Positions 19,441 to 29,524 of a stretch of 64,000 nucleotides of DNA are shown here, one piece after another. The notes under the pieces were generated by a model. The model was not told the origin of the DNA, did no database searches, and saw only the letters and a list, made by a program, of their open reading frames with translations. The position numbers and the translations under genes were made by a program. Within the stretch, counting starts at the first letter, position 1. Each line of letters begins with the position of its first letter. This stretch comes from Hydrogenophaga sp. (GTDB lineage Bacteria; Pseudomonadota; Gammaproteobacteria; Burkholderiales; Burkholderiaceae_C): assembly GCF_014773545.1 (NCBI RefSeq), contig NZ_SDDV01000008.1, positions 37,621 through 101,620 on the forward strand, in the 5' to 3' direction.

Positions 19441-19554
19441 GCCAGCTTTCCACGCCGCGTGCTGCTGGCCGTCAGCGGCCTGACGCCGCAGATCGTCACC
19501 GAAACCCTGTACGCGCTGGCCGCCGACGAGCACGCGCCCTTTGTGCCGACCTAA
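19441..19554 (+). pseudogene. Truncated relic of a CRISPR-associated NE0113/ring-nuclease-type (CARF-like) gene
   Basis: ASFPRRVLLAVSGLTPQIVTETLYALAADEHAPFVPT-stop matches the N-terminal signature I recall for NE0113-type (TIGR02584) proteins. No in-frame ATG between the upstream stop (19345-19347) and the stop at 19552-19554. Confidence 0.55.
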
Positions 19555-19555
19555 C

Positions 19556-19826
19556 TGTCATGAATCTGGGCGACGCCCCGGATGATGAAAGAAACTCGGG
19601 GGTGGAGGTGCCGGGGTAGAAGCCGAGAAAATTCTTTGGGGCCACAACCCCGATACCTAACTTGGCGCGCCTTCACCGACTCGTACCCCGAATTGACTCC
19701 ATCGGTTACCCGATGAGATCTCACGTTAAACAGGGCTGCTGAGCGAACAGCTCAGACAAGCAATTTCGGTGGGGTACCCATGGCACCTCCAGTTTTGAAG
19801 TTTACACATCGACTGGAAGGATTCCG
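19556..19826 (+). ncRNA. Candidate IS110 left-end noncoding region (possible bridge RNA / seekRNA)
   Basis: ~270-nt noncoding stretch directly upstream of the IS110 transposase, containing complementary segments such as ggtacccatggcacc; IS110-group elements encode the bridge RNA in the 5' noncoding end. Confidence 0.35.
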
Positions 19827-21056
19827 ATGGACATTGTTCCCATCTACAAACGCGTTATTGGACTGGATGTGCACCAGTCGCAAATCACGGGCTGCGCGAT
19901 TGTTGAGCAGCCTGACGGCAGCGTGACGCATGAGCTGCGCGAGTTTGGCGGCTTCAAGCGAGACCGCAAGGCACTGGCCGAGTGGGCACGCGCCATTGCC
20001 CCCGATGTCGTGGTCATGGAGAGCACCGGCATTTACTGGAAGAGCCCGTATGCGGCACTGGAAGCGGTTGGCATCATCGCCTGGGTCGTCAACGCCCGCC
20101 ATGTCAAGGCGGTGCCGGGGCGCAAGACCGATGTGGCCGATGCGCAGTGGCTGGCCTCGCTGGCGCGCGCGGGCCTATTGCGGGCCTCCTTCATCGCAGT
20201 AGCCGACCTGCGCAGCCTGCGTCACATTGCGCGCCATCGGCAAAAGCTCGGCGGCATGCTCGCCAGCGAGAAGAACCGGCTGCACAAACTCCTCACCGAT
20301 GCGGGCATCCGTTTGGGCGTGGTGGTGTCGGACTTGCACGGCCAGTCGGCACGCGCCATGGTCAAGGCGCTGATCGAGGGCAAGAGCGTCCCTGAGGTGC
20401 TGAACTTGGCCAGCAATCGTCTGCGTGCCAGCCGGGAAGACATCTTTGAGGCGCTGCAGGCCGAGGAAATCACGCCCGCGCATCGTTTTGTTCTGGCCGA
20501 GATCATGGCGCATATCGAAGAGCTCGAGGGCCGTATCGCCCGCTTTGACGCGGAGTTGCTGCGCTCCTTGCGGGACGCGGGTTATGGAGTGTCCTTGCGA
20601 CTGCTGCAAACCTTGCCCGGCATTGACCTGATGGGTGCGGCCATGTTGCTGGTGGAGATTGGCTCGGACATGAGCGTGTTTGGCAGCGCCCAGCGACTGG
20701 CCTCTTGGGTAGGCATGTGTCCTGGCAACAACGAATCAGCGGGCAAGCGCAAAAGTGGACGCATCAGCAAGGGCAACGCCTGGGTGCGACGCCTGCTATG
20801 CGAGTTTGCGCAGGCCGCCGCGCGCAGCCGCTGCGCCCTTAAAGACAAGTTCCAGGCACTCAACGTGCGCAAGGGGCACAAACGATCCATCGTGGCGCTG
20901 GGGCACAAGATGCTGCGCACGATCTACGCCATGTTGAGCAAAAACACCCACTACGTGGATAAAACCGTGGACTACGAGGCCTTGATGGTGGCGCGCAATG
21001 CGCCTCGCTGGCTGCAGATGCTGGTCAAGCACGGTTTCGTGCCGAAGCCCGCCTGA
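19827..21056 (+). mobile_element. IS110-family transposase
   Basis: DEDD RuvC-like N-term (VIGLDVHQ, VVMESTGIYW, KTDVADAQWLA) and Tnp20-type C-term with catalytic-Ser region (LPGIDLMGAAMLLVEIG...NNESAGKRKSGRISKGNAWVRRLL). Confidence 0.93.
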
Positions 21057-21142
21057 GTCACTGACCCATCGCGACTGCCTATTGTGCGCGTGGCCTTGCA
21101 GGGGTCAGGAGTCCGTTCGTCTGGAGGTTGGGTTCTTTCACG

Positions 21143-21697
21143 TTAAATCTGCAGGCAGACAAAAGCTCCAGGCGCAGGGGCGTCGCGCGGCCACTGGCTG
21201 GCCGCGCGCAGGGGCGCGCCGCGCGCTGCCAACAGGTATTGCACGGCGCGGATCACGCCGGCGTGTGTAATCCAGACCGCCTGCTGAAGCTGGCCCGATT
21301 GCAGCTCCGCCAACGCGGCGCCGACGCGGTCTATCACCTGTTGCGCGCTCTCGACGCCCCCAAAGCGGTGCTGACCGAAATCGGCCAGCCAATCGTCCAG
21401 CGCCGCGCGCGGTATCGCACTCCAGGCTTGCAGCTCCCAGCAGCCAAAATTCATTTCATTGAGTCGCGTATCGGCGCGCGGCAAGCCCAAATCGGGGCGC
21501 AATCGTTGGATCTCACGCGCCAGTTGCCGCGTTCGCGCCAGACCCGAGACCCAGACCGGCGCCTGCGCTGGCAGCAACTGCGCCAGCGCCTGCGCGGCCC
21601 GCCGCGTGTCAAGCGCGTTGGCCGGCAGGTCGCTGGCGCCGTAGCACAAACCATCGGGGCACTCGAGGCGGGCGTGACGCAGCAGCCACAGCTTCAT
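21143..21697 (-). CDS. cobC: Histidine phosphatase family protein (alpha-ribazole phosphatase-like)
   Basis: MKLWLLRHARLE RHG motif, NEMNFGCWELQAW, VWITHAGVIRAV; followed by cobS on the same strand. Confidence 0.82.
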   Translation of the reverse strand: MKLWLLRHARLECPDGLCYGASDLPANALDTRRAAQALAQLLPAQAPVWVSGLARTRQLAREIQRLRPDLGLPRADTRLNEMNFGCWELQAWSAIPRAALDDWLADFGQHRFGGVESAQQVIDRVGAALAELQSGQLQQAVWITHAGVIRAVQYLLAARGAPLRAASQWPRDAPAPGAFVCLQI

Positions 21698-21710
21698 GCG
21701 ATGCGCAGCC

Positions 21711-22535
21711 TCAGGACGCCACAGCAGGCAAGGCCAGTGCCAGCCCGAGATAAAACGCCAGCTCGCTGACCTGTTGTGCCGCACCCAGTCCGTCACCGGT
21801 AAAACCTTGCAAACGGCGGCGCAGCAAACGCCACGCCCAGAGCAGACCGAGCAACGCACCCAGCACAGCCTGCGGCCAGGGCGCCGCCGGCAGCAGCCAC
21901 ATCACCAGCGCCAACGCCAGCGCCCCCCACAGCAAGGCAACCAGCAAAGCGGCGTTGCCGATGCTGTGCGCCAGCGGCTTGGACTTGGACTGCGGTGTGT
22001 CCCCCACGTGCGCCAGCGTGCGAACGATCAACAGCGGCAGCAGGCGCGAAATGACGTGGGCCGCAAACAAGGCCGCCGCAGCCAGCAAGGCACCGGCCTG
22101 CGCCAGCAAGGCCAGCAAAGCCACCTTGAGCAGCAGCGCCAGCACCAGCGCCAGCGCGCCAAAGCTGCCGATGCGAGAGTCTTTCATGATCTCCAGCGCG
22201 CGTTCGCGCTCGAGCGCGCCGCCCAGGCCGTCGGCCAGGTCGGCCAGACCGTCCTCATGGAAAGCGCCCGTCAGCAGCACACTGAAAACCGTGCTCAGAC
22301 TGGCCGCCACCCAGGGCGCGGCCGGCAAATCGGGCAGCACCAGCAGCAATGCGTAAAACAGGGCGGCCGTCAAAGCCCCCACCAGCCAGCCCACAGCCGG
22401 GAAATGCGCCGCACTGGCGCGCAGCAAGGCCGGGCTAAAGCCCACCCAGCACGCCAGCCGCCCGGTGATCGGAATGCGGGTGAAAAACTGAACCGCGAGC
22501 AGAAAATGGCGCACGAAGCGCAGCAGAAAAAACAT
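21711..22535 (-). CDS. cobS: Adenosylcobinamide-GDP ribazoletransferase
   Basis: FFTRIPI, FPAVGWLVGAL, GAFHEDGLADLADGLGG, MKDSRIGSFG conserved CobS motifs. Confidence 0.93.
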   Translation of the reverse strand: MFFLLRFVRHFLLAVQFFTRIPITGRLACWVGFSPALLRASAAHFPAVGWLVGALTAALFYALLLVLPDLPAAPWVAASLSTVFSVLLTGAFHEDGLADLADGLGGALERERALEIMKDSRIGSFGALALVLALLLKVALLALLAQAGALLAAAALFAAHVISRLLPLLIVRTLAHVGDTPQSKSKPLAHSIGNAALLVALLWGALALALVMWLLPAAPWPQAVLGALLGLLWAWRLLRRRLQGFTGDGLGAAQQVSELAFYLGLALALPAVAS

Positions 22536-22597
22536 CTGGTCTGGTCTGCGAAGGGGGTAGGAGACAAGTTTGCCGGGGCAGCGCGTGCGGGTTCAGC

Positions 22598-23353
22598 TCA
22601 GGCCAGACCGCTGCTGAGCCAGCGCGCCCAGTCAGCCGCCCCGTTGCGCTGCGCCTGGGCGGCGGCGGCCTGCCAGTCGTAGGACACGGCAAGCAGCGCC
22701 AACGTCCAGCCGCCGGCCGGGTCTGATTCGCACAGCGCGTAGCGCGCGTGCGGACTACCGCTTTGGTGGACGTGATACGCCAGGTGATCGTCGTCGAACG
22801 CCGGCAGGCCGACACTGCCGGGGTTGACGCACAAGGTGCGTGCAGCCGTCGGCAGTTGCAGCACGCGCGGCAGGTGGCTGTGGCCACACAGCAACAGCGC
22901 AGCACCCTGCCCCGGCGTGCCTGCCAGACGCTGCGCCACTTCGGCGGCACTGGCCGGACGCGAACCGCCGGAATCGACGGTCTCGAGCAGGTATTCGCAG
23001 TCCTTGTCGGGTCGGCCATGGCAAACGTACACCTGCTCGTCCAGCCAGAGCTGCGTTGGCAGCGCAGCCAGCCAGGCACGCTGGGCTGCGCTGGTGTGGG
23101 CAAAAGCATAGCCGTCGCCGCTGCTGTCAGCGTCGCGGCTGGCGCAACTGAGCAACTGACGCTCGTGGTTGCCGGCCACGGTCGGCAGATCGAGCGCCAT
23201 CAGCCGCTCGGCGGTTTCAGCGGGCCACAGCGGGCCGCTCAGAATATCGCCGCAGTTGACCACCATGTCGGCCCCGCGCCGGGCAATGTCGGCCCATACG
23301 GCATCGAGCGCGGGCAGGTTGCCATGAATGTCGGAGATGACAGCAATACGCAT
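22598..23353 (-). CDS. Metallophosphoesterase family protein (YfcE/MJ0936-like)
   Basis: MRIAVISDIHGNLPAL, NCGDILSGPLWP, GNHE, LLCGHSHLP, NPGSVGLP. Confidence 0.87.
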   Translation of the reverse strand: MRIAVISDIHGNLPALDAVWADIARRGADMVVNCGDILSGPLWPAETAERLMALDLPTVAGNHERQLLSCASRDADSSGDGYAFAHTSAAQRAWLAALPTQLWLDEQVYVCHGRPDKDCEYLLETVDSGGSRPASAAEVAQRLAGTPGQGAALLLCGHSHLPRVLQLPTAARTLCVNPGSVGLPAFDDDHLAYHVHQSGSPHARYALCESDPAGGWTLALLAVSYDWQAAAAQAQRNGAADWARWLSSGLA

Positions 23354-23596
23354 GGCCTTGACCCGGGACGCGGATGTGAACGAATCGATGTGGCCGATTG
23401 TAGGCAGCGGGGAAGTATTTTCAACCCCGGCACAAGCGCGTCACAAACGGCAACTAAACTGCTGGAGCAAAATCACTGGTTGGCGCTTGCAGTGACATAA
23501 ACCGGCGTAAAAACTCGCTTCATGTCACTGAATTTGTTACACCTTCATTCCTACTCCGCCACGGCTGCCCACCGCCGAAGAAAAACCCCAATCGCC

Positions 23597-24340
23597 ATGA
23601 ACCGACTCGAAGGAAAAGTCTGCATCATCACCGGTGCCGCCCAGGGCATTGGCTTGGCCAGCGCGCTCAAATTTGCCCGCGAGGGCGCAATCGTCGTCGT
23701 CTGCGACATCAAAGCAGACGCCGTTGCAGCGGTCGTGCAACAGTGCCAGGCCGTTGGTGCCTCTGCCGTCGGCTTCGATCTGGACGTGACGCAGCGCAGC
23801 GCAGTCGACGCCGTGGTGGCGCAGGTCAAGGCGCGTTTTGGCCGCATCGACGTATTGGTCAACAACGCCGGCATCACCCAAGACGCGCGCTTGCAAAAAA
23901 TGACAGTCGAGCAGTTCGACCGGGTGATAGACGTCAACCTGCGTGGCGCTTTCCATTGCGCGCAGGCGGTGGCCGACACCATGGTCGAACAAGGCAGCGG
24001 TGTGATCCTGAATTCGAGTTCGGTGGTTGGCATTTACGGCAACTTCGGCCAGACCAACTATGCCGCCAGCAAATTCGGCGTGATCGGTTTCACCAAGACC
24101 TGGAGCCGCGAACTCGGCCCCAAAGGGGTGCGCGTCAACGCGGTGGCGCCGGGCTTCATCGCCACACCGATACTGGCGAGTATTCCAGAAAAAGTGCTGA
24201 CCGACATGCAGCACCGGGTGCCGCTGCGCCGTCTGGGCCAGCCGGAAGAAGTCGCCAACGTCTACGCCTTTCTCGCCAGCGACGAAGCCAGCTACATCAA
24301 CGGCGCAGTCATCGAGGTTGCAGGCGGACTGTCTTTGTAG
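23597..24340 (+). CDS. fabG: 3-oxoacyl-ACP reductase / SDR oxidoreductase (FabG-like)
   Basis: [52 protein letters not shown]. Confidence 0.87.
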   Translation: MNRLEGKVCIITGAAQGIGLASALKFAREGAIVVVCDIKADAVAAVVQQCQAVGASAVGFDLDVTQRSAVDAVVAQVKARFGRIDVLVNNAGITQDARLQKMTVEQFDRVIDVNLRGAFHCAQAVADTMVEQGSGVILNSSSVVGIYGNFGQTNYAASKFGVIGFTKTWSRELGPKGVRVNAVAPGFIATPILASIPEKVLTDMQHRVPLRRLGQPEEVANVYAFLASDEASYINGAVIEVAGGLSL

Positions 24341-24484
24341 CATCCACTGTTACGCCAACGCTCCCATCGTCAGCTTGGCCCTGGGCTCGGAGTGCGTGGC
24401 CGAGCAGCGGGTGCGCGCTCACTCAGCTCAGCGTCGTGCTCGCCTCGGCGCCGGTCATGATCCGCAGAACCGGTTTTGACCGCC

Positions 24485-25228
24485 TCAACTGCGCTGGCGC
24501 AGCGCTTCGTACAGACACACGCCGCTGGCGACCGAGACGTTAAGGCTTTCGACCGCACCGCGCATAGGGATGCGCAGCAGCTCGTCGCAGGTCTTGCGCG
24601 TGAGTTGGCGCATGCCGTCACCCTCGGCGCCCAACACCAGCGCGAGCGGGCCTTTGAGGTCCGTCTGGTAGAGCGTCTGGGGTGCGTCGTCGCTGGCGCC
24701 CAGCACCCGGATGTGGCGCTCTTTGAGTTCGCCCAGGGTGCGCGCGAGGTTGGTGACCATGAAGTAAGGCATGGTCTCGGCGGCACCGCTGGCGACCTTG
24801 GCCACGGTGGCGTTGACGCCGGCGGCGTGATCCTTGGGAGCGATCACGGCATGCGCACCAGCGCCGTCGGCCACGCGCAAACAAGCCCCGAGGTTGTGCG
24901 GATCGGTAATGCCGTCTAGCACCAGCAGCAGCGGCGCCGTGCCGGCGGCTTCGATCTGTTCGAGCAGATCGTCGAGCGAATGCAGCGCCGGCAGCGCCTG
25001 CACCCGCGCCGCCAGGCCCTGGTGGCCGTGGCTGCCCGCCAACTTGGCGATGCGCAAAGCGTCGGCCTCGATCAGCCGCACCTGGGCCTCCTGGGCCCGC
25101 GCCACAAACTGACGCATGCGCGCGTCGCGCCGGCTGGCATCGAAGTAGATTTCGACGATCGATTGCGGCGCGGTTTTCAGACGCACGCCCACGGCGTGAA
25201 AGCCGAACAGCACTTTGGAACCAGACAT
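24485..25228 (-). CDS. rlmB: 23S rRNA (guanosine(2251)-2'-O)-methyltransferase
   Basis: SPOUT/TrmH motifs: LLVLDGITDPHNLGACLRVADGAGAHAVI, LVLGAEGDGM, SLNVSVASGVCLYEALRQR. Confidence 0.92.
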   Translation of the reverse strand: MSGSKVLFGFHAVGVRLKTAPQSIVEIYFDASRRDARMRQFVARAQEAQVRLIEADALRIAKLAGSHGHQGLAARVQALPALHSLDDLLEQIEAAGTAPLLLVLDGITDPHNLGACLRVADGAGAHAVIAPKDHAAGVNATVAKVASGAAETMPYFMVTNLARTLGELKERHIRVLGASDDAPQTLYQTDLKGPLALVLGAEGDGMRQLTRKTCDELLRIPMRGAVESLNVSVASGVCLYEALRQRS

Positions 25229-25267
25229 GGCCGCATTATCCGGGATCGCCCGCTGCGGCAGCGCGCC

Positions 25268-25975
25268 TCAGGCAAGCGCGCCGTCCCACACCGGATCGGG
25301 GACGATCTGGCCGGCTTCGATCACGATGCGGCGCTCGCAGCGCCGGGCAATTTCGTCGTCGTGCGTCACCAGCACCAGCGTGGTGCCCAGTTCCCGGTTG
25401 AGCTCGAACATCAGCTCCATGACCTTGCCGCCGGTGACAAAATCCAGGCTGCCGGTAGGCTCGTCGGCCAGCAAGACGGCCGGCCTGACGACGAAGGCGC
25501 GCGCCAGCGCCACGCGCTGTTGCTCGCCGCCCGACAGCAGCCTGGGATAGTGCGCCAGCCGCTCGCCCAGACCGACGCGGCGCAGCATCTGGGTGGCGCA
25601 GGCGCGCGCGTCGCGCCGACCGGCCAGCTCCAGCGGCAGCATCACGTTCTCCAGCGCGCTCAGGTTGCCCAGCAACTGAAAACTCTGAAACACGAAGCCC
25701 AGCTTCTGCGCCCGCAGGGCGGCGCGCTGATCTTCGTCGAGGGCGAACAGATCGACGCCGTCGATGCGAACCGTACCGCTGCTGGGCGTATCCAATCCCG
25801 CCACGATAGACAGCAGCGTGCTCTTGCCCGAGCCCGAGGCACCGACGATGGCGGTGGTTTGACCCCGTTTCAGGGTGAAATCGACATCGCGCAAAATGCA
25901 CAGTTCGCCGCTGGAGTCGGCAACCGATTTGCACACCTGCGAAACGACAATCATGGCAATCGTTGCATCGGACAT
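25268..25975 (-). CDS. ABC transporter ATP-binding protein (LolD/YbbA-like)
   Basis: [51 protein letters not shown]. Confidence 0.88.
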   Translation of the reverse strand: MSDATIAMIVVSQVCKSVADSSGELCILRDVDFTLKRGQTTAIVGASGSGKSTLLSIVAGLDTPSSGTVRIDGVDLFALDEDQRAALRAQKLGFVFQSFQLLGNLSALENVMLPLELAGRRDARACATQMLRRVGLGERLAHYPRLLSGGEQQRVALARAFVVRPAVLLADEPTGSLDFVTGGKVMELMFELNRELGTTLVLVTHDDEIARRCERRIVIEAGQIVPDPVWDGALA

Positions 25976-25989
25976 GAAAGGGCTTTGAT

Positions 25990-26628
25990 TTGAAACGACG
26001 CGACTTTACCGCACTGGCGCTGCTGGGTCCGGCCGTGGTTCACTCCAAGCCCGTTCCGCCCGGCCCCGAGCGCGTGCTGCTGGTGTTGGGCGACTCGCTG
26101 AGCGCCGAATACGGCCTGCGCCGCGGCAGCGGCTGGGTGGCCCTGCTGCAAGAGCGGCTGGCCCGGGACAATCTGGCCGCGCGCGTGGTGAACGCCAGCA
26201 TCAGCGGCGACACCAGCTCGGGTGGGCGCTCGCGTCTGCCCGCGCTGCTGCGCCGGCACCAGCCCGCCGTGCTGCTGCTGCAACTCGGCAGCAACGACGC
26301 CCTGCGCGGCCTGCCGCTGAACATGACGCGCGACAACCTGAGCTTCATGGCGCGCTTGGCCCGCGCGGGCGGCGCGCGCGTGCTGCTGCTGGGCATGGAC
26401 ATGCCGCCCAACTACGGCAGCGCCTTGCGGCAGCAGTTTCGTGCCGTGTTCAGCCAGGTGGCGCAGGCCGAACAGGCCGCGCTGGTGCCGTTCCTGCTCA
26501 GTGGCGTGGCGGACCGGGCCGACCCGACCGAACTGTTTCAGGCCGACCGCATTCACCCCAACGAAGCCGCGCAAGCGCTCATGCTGGCCAACGTCTGGCC
26601 GGTGCTGCGCGGCTTGCTGCCGCGCTGA
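25990..26628 (+). CDS. Arylesterase / TesA-like GDSL lipase
   Basis: LVLGDSLSAEYGLRRGSGWVALL, NASISGDTSSGG, LLLQLGSNDALRG, DRIHPNEAAQ. Confidence 0.88.
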   Translation: MKRRDFTALALLGPAVVHSKPVPPGPERVLLVLGDSLSAEYGLRRGSGWVALLQERLARDNLAARVVNASISGDTSSGGRSRLPALLRRHQPAVLLLQLGSNDALRGLPLNMTRDNLSFMARLARAGGARVLLLGMDMPPNYGSALRQQFRAVFSQVAQAEQAALVPFLLSGVADRADPTELFQADRIHPNEAAQALMLANVWPVLRGLLPR

Positions 26629-26651
26629 GGCCCAGCAAGCAGCGCAACCCC

Positions 26652-27713
26652 ATGCCGATTCATACCCTGAACGCGACCCAAGCCCTGTTGCGGCTGGCTG
26701 ATTTCGACTGCGTAATCGATGCCCGCAGCGAAGACGAATACGCGCTCGACCACCTGTTTGGCGCCCTCAACTGGCCCACGCTGCACAACGCCGAGCGCGC
26801 GCACATAGGCACCCTCTACAAACAGGTCAGCGCGTTTGAAGCCAGGAAGCACGGAGCGGTTGTAGCGGCGCGCAATATTGCCGCCCACATCGAACGTGAA
26901 ATCATCGGCAAGCCCAAACACTGGCGCGCGCTGCTGTATTGCTGGCGCGGTGGTCAGCGCAGCGGCGCGCTGGCCACCGTACTGGGCGCGATCGGGTTTC
27001 AGATCACGCTGATCGAAGGCGGCTACAAAGCCTGGCGCGCCGCCCTGCTGGCCGACCTGCCAGCGCAAGCCGCGCGCCTGCGCTACCGTGTGCTCTGCGG
27101 CCCCACCGGCAGCGGCAAAACCCGCTTGCTGCAAGCGCTGGCCGCGCAGGGCGCGCAGGTACTTGACCTGGAAGCCTTGGCCTGCCACCGCAGCTCGGTG
27201 CTGGGCCATGTGCCCGGTCGGCCGCAGCCGAGCCAGAAAGCCTTTGACTCGCACATCTGGCACGCCTTGCGCCACTTTGACCCGGCACGGCCGGTTTTTC
27301 TGGAGAGCGAAAGCAAGAAAGTCGGCAACCTGCACCTGCCAGACGCCCTGGTCGAGGCGATGCGTGCCAGCCCCTGCACCGACCTGCAATTGGCCACGGC
27401 CGAGCGCGTCGAGCTGCTGCTGCAAGACTACGATTATTTCGTGCAGGACCCGGCGTTCTTTTGTCGGCGCCTGCACGCCCTGACGCAAGCCTGCGGCAAG
27501 AGCGTGGTCGAGCACTGGATCGAGCTGGTGCAGCGCGGGCAGACGGCAGCGGTGGTGGAGCAATTGCTGCGCCGGCATTACGACCCGCTATACGCGCAAT
27601 CGATGGCGCGCCACTTCAGCCGGTTCGCACAAACGCGCGACTGCGTCGTGCTGCACGACCGCTCGGCCGCGTCGCTGCAAGCCGCCGCCCGGCGCTTGCT
27701 GGAGCAAGCCTGA
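26652..27713 (+). CDS. mnmH: tRNA 2-selenouridine synthase
   Basis: Rhodanese domain with CWRGGQRSGA and P-loop GPTGSGKTRLLQAL, typical of SelU/MnmH. Confidence 0.93.
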   Translation: MPIHTLNATQALLRLADFDCVIDARSEDEYALDHLFGALNWPTLHNAERAHIGTLYKQVSAFEARKHGAVVAARNIAAHIEREIIGKPKHWRALLYCWRGGQRSGALATVLGAIGFQITLIEGGYKAWRAALLADLPAQAARLRYRVLCGPTGSGKTRLLQALAAQGAQVLDLEALACHRSSVLGHVPGRPQPSQKAFDSHIWHALRHFDPARPVFLESESKKVGNLHLPDALVEAMRASPCTDLQLATAERVELLLQDYDYFVQDPAFFCRRLHALTQACGKSVVEHWIELVQRGQTAAVVEQLLRRHYDPLYAQSMARHFSRFAQTRDCVVLHDRSAASLQAAARRLLEQA

Positions 27714-27761
27714 GCCAGCGCTGAGCCCTGAGCGCTGAGCCCTGAGCGCTGGCGCGCAGCG

Positions 27762-28838
27762 TCAGCTCGCGCGCAGCGCCTTGACCACGGCGTCACCCAT
27801 CTCGCGCGTGCCGACCCGGGTGCTACCGGGGCTGAAAATGTCGGCGGTGCGCAAACCCTGGGCCAACACGGCTTGCACCGCGGCCTCGATGCGCTGCGCC
27901 GCCGCCGGCTGGTTCAGGCTAAAGCGCAGCATCATGGCCGCGCTCAGAATGGTCGCCAGCGGATTGGCCACGCCCTGGCCGGCAATATCGGGTGCGCTGC
28001 CGTGGCTGGGCTCGAACAAACCCTGGTTGCGGGCGTTGAGCGAGGCCGAAGGCAGCATGCCGATAGAGCCCGTCAGCATGGCTGCTTCGTCGCTCAAAAT
28101 GTCGCCAAACAGGTTGCCGGTGACGATGACGTCAAACTTCTTCGGCGCGCGCACCAGTTGCATGGCGGCGTTGTCTACATACATGTGTTCGAGTTCGACG
28201 TCTGGGTACTGCTGGTGCACCTCGGTCAGCACGTCGCGCCAGAACTGAAACGTCTCCAGCACGTTGGCCTTGTCGACGCTGGTGACTTTTTTCTGCCGCT
28301 TGCGCGCCGCCTGGAACGCCACATGGGCAATGCGCTCGATCTCGGGCTTGCTGTAGCGCATGGTATCGAAGGCTTCTTCGGCACCGGGAAAGTGGCCATC
28401 AGTGGCCACACGGCGTCCGCGTGGTTGACCAAAGTAAATGTCGCCGGTCAGCTCGCGGATGATGAGGATGTCCAGGCCGGCGATCAGCTCGGGCTTGAGA
28501 CTGGAGGCGGCAACCAGTTGCTGGTAGCAAATGGCGGGGCGCAGGTTGGCAAACAGCTTCAGGTGTTTGCGCAGGCCCAAAATTGCCTGTTCGGGGCGCA
28601 AGCTGCGCTCGAGCCGGTCGTATTTCCAGTCGCCCACGGCGCCGAACAAGACCGCGTCGGCCGCCTGGGCCAGACGCAGCGTCGAATCGGGCAGTGGGTG
28701 GCCGTGCGCCTCGTAGGCGGCACCGCCGACCAGGGCGTGTTCCAGCTCCAGGCTCAGATCGAGCGCTTGCAACACCTTGAGTGCTTCGGCGACGATTTCG
28801 GTGCCTATGCCGTCACCAGGGAGAACTGCGATTTTCAT
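27762..28838 (-). CDS. leuB: 3-isopropylmalate dehydrogenase
   Basis: [48 protein letters not shown]. Confidence 0.97.
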   Translation of the reverse strand: MKIAVLPGDGIGTEIVAEALKVLQALDLSLELEHALVGGAAYEAHGHPLPDSTLRLAQAADAVLFGAVGDWKYDRLERSLRPEQAILGLRKHLKLFANLRPAICYQQLVAASSLKPELIAGLDILIIRELTGDIYFGQPRGRRVATDGHFPGAEEAFDTMRYSKPEIERIAHVAFQAARKRQKKVTSVDKANVLETFQFWRDVLTEVHQQYPDVELEHMYVDNAAMQLVRAPKKFDVIVTGNLFGDILSDEAAMLTGSIGMLPSASLNARNQGLFEPSHGSAPDIAGQGVANPLATILSAAMMLRFSLNQPAAAQRIEAAVQAVLAQGLRTADIFSPGSTRVGTREMGDAVVKALRAS

Positions 28839-28875
28839 GTTTTGGGTGTGTGAAGGGGAGCCGGCGGCGGCGCAG

Positions 28876-29520
28876 CTACAGGGTGTTGGCCAGCCAGGGT
28901 TTGCTGGCCAGGCGTTGCGCCTCGAAGGCGGCGATCTTGTCCTTGTGGCGCAGGGTCAGGCCAATGTCGTCGAGTCCGTTGAGCAGGCAGTATTTGCGAA
29001 ATGGCTGCACCTCGAACGCGATTTCCTCGCCCTGCGGCTTGATCACGAGCTGGCGCTCCAGGTCGATCAGCAACTGATAGCCTGGGAAGGCGTGTACCTC
29101 GTCGAACAACTGCGCCACCGTCTGCGCCGGCAACGGGATCGGCAGCAGGCCGTTCTTGAAACAGTTGTTGAAAAAAATGTCGGCGAAGCTGGGCGCGATG
29201 ATGGCACGAAAACCGTACTGCTCAATCGCCCACGGCGCGTGTTCGCGGCTGGAGCCGCAACCAAAATTCTTGCGCGCCAGCAACACGCTGGCGCCGGCGT
29301 AACGCGGCTGGTTGAGCACAAAGTCTGGGTTGGGCTGGCGAGATGCCGGGTCTTGGCCCGGTTCGCCTTTGTCCAGGTAGCGCCATTCGTCAAACAGATT
29401 CGGGCCAAAGCCGGTCTTGCGGATCGACTTGAGGAACTGCTTGGGGATGATGGCGTCGGTATCGACGTTTTCGCGGTCCATCGGGGCCACCAGGCCCCGA
29501 TGCAGAGTAAATTTTTTCAT
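28876..29520 (-). CDS. leuD: 3-isopropylmalate dehydratase small subunit
   Basis: [48 protein letters not shown]. Confidence 0.96.
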   Translation of the reverse strand: MKKFTLHRGLVAPMDRENVDTDAIIPKQFLKSIRKTGFGPNLFDEWRYLDKGEPGQDPASRQPNPDFVLNQPRYAGASVLLARKNFGCGSSREHAPWAIEQYGFRAIIAPSFADIFFNNCFKNGLLPIPLPAQTVAQLFDEVHAFPGYQLLIDLERQLVIKPQGEEIAFEVQPFRKYCLLNGLDDIGLTLRHKDKIAAFEAQRLASKPWLANTL

Positions 29521-29524
29521 GGGC

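Noticed and set aside
19400-19560. CRISPR array near the NE0113-like relic
   Set aside because: No regularly spaced direct repeats are visible here or elsewhere in the window; only the gene fragment supports a CRISPR link.
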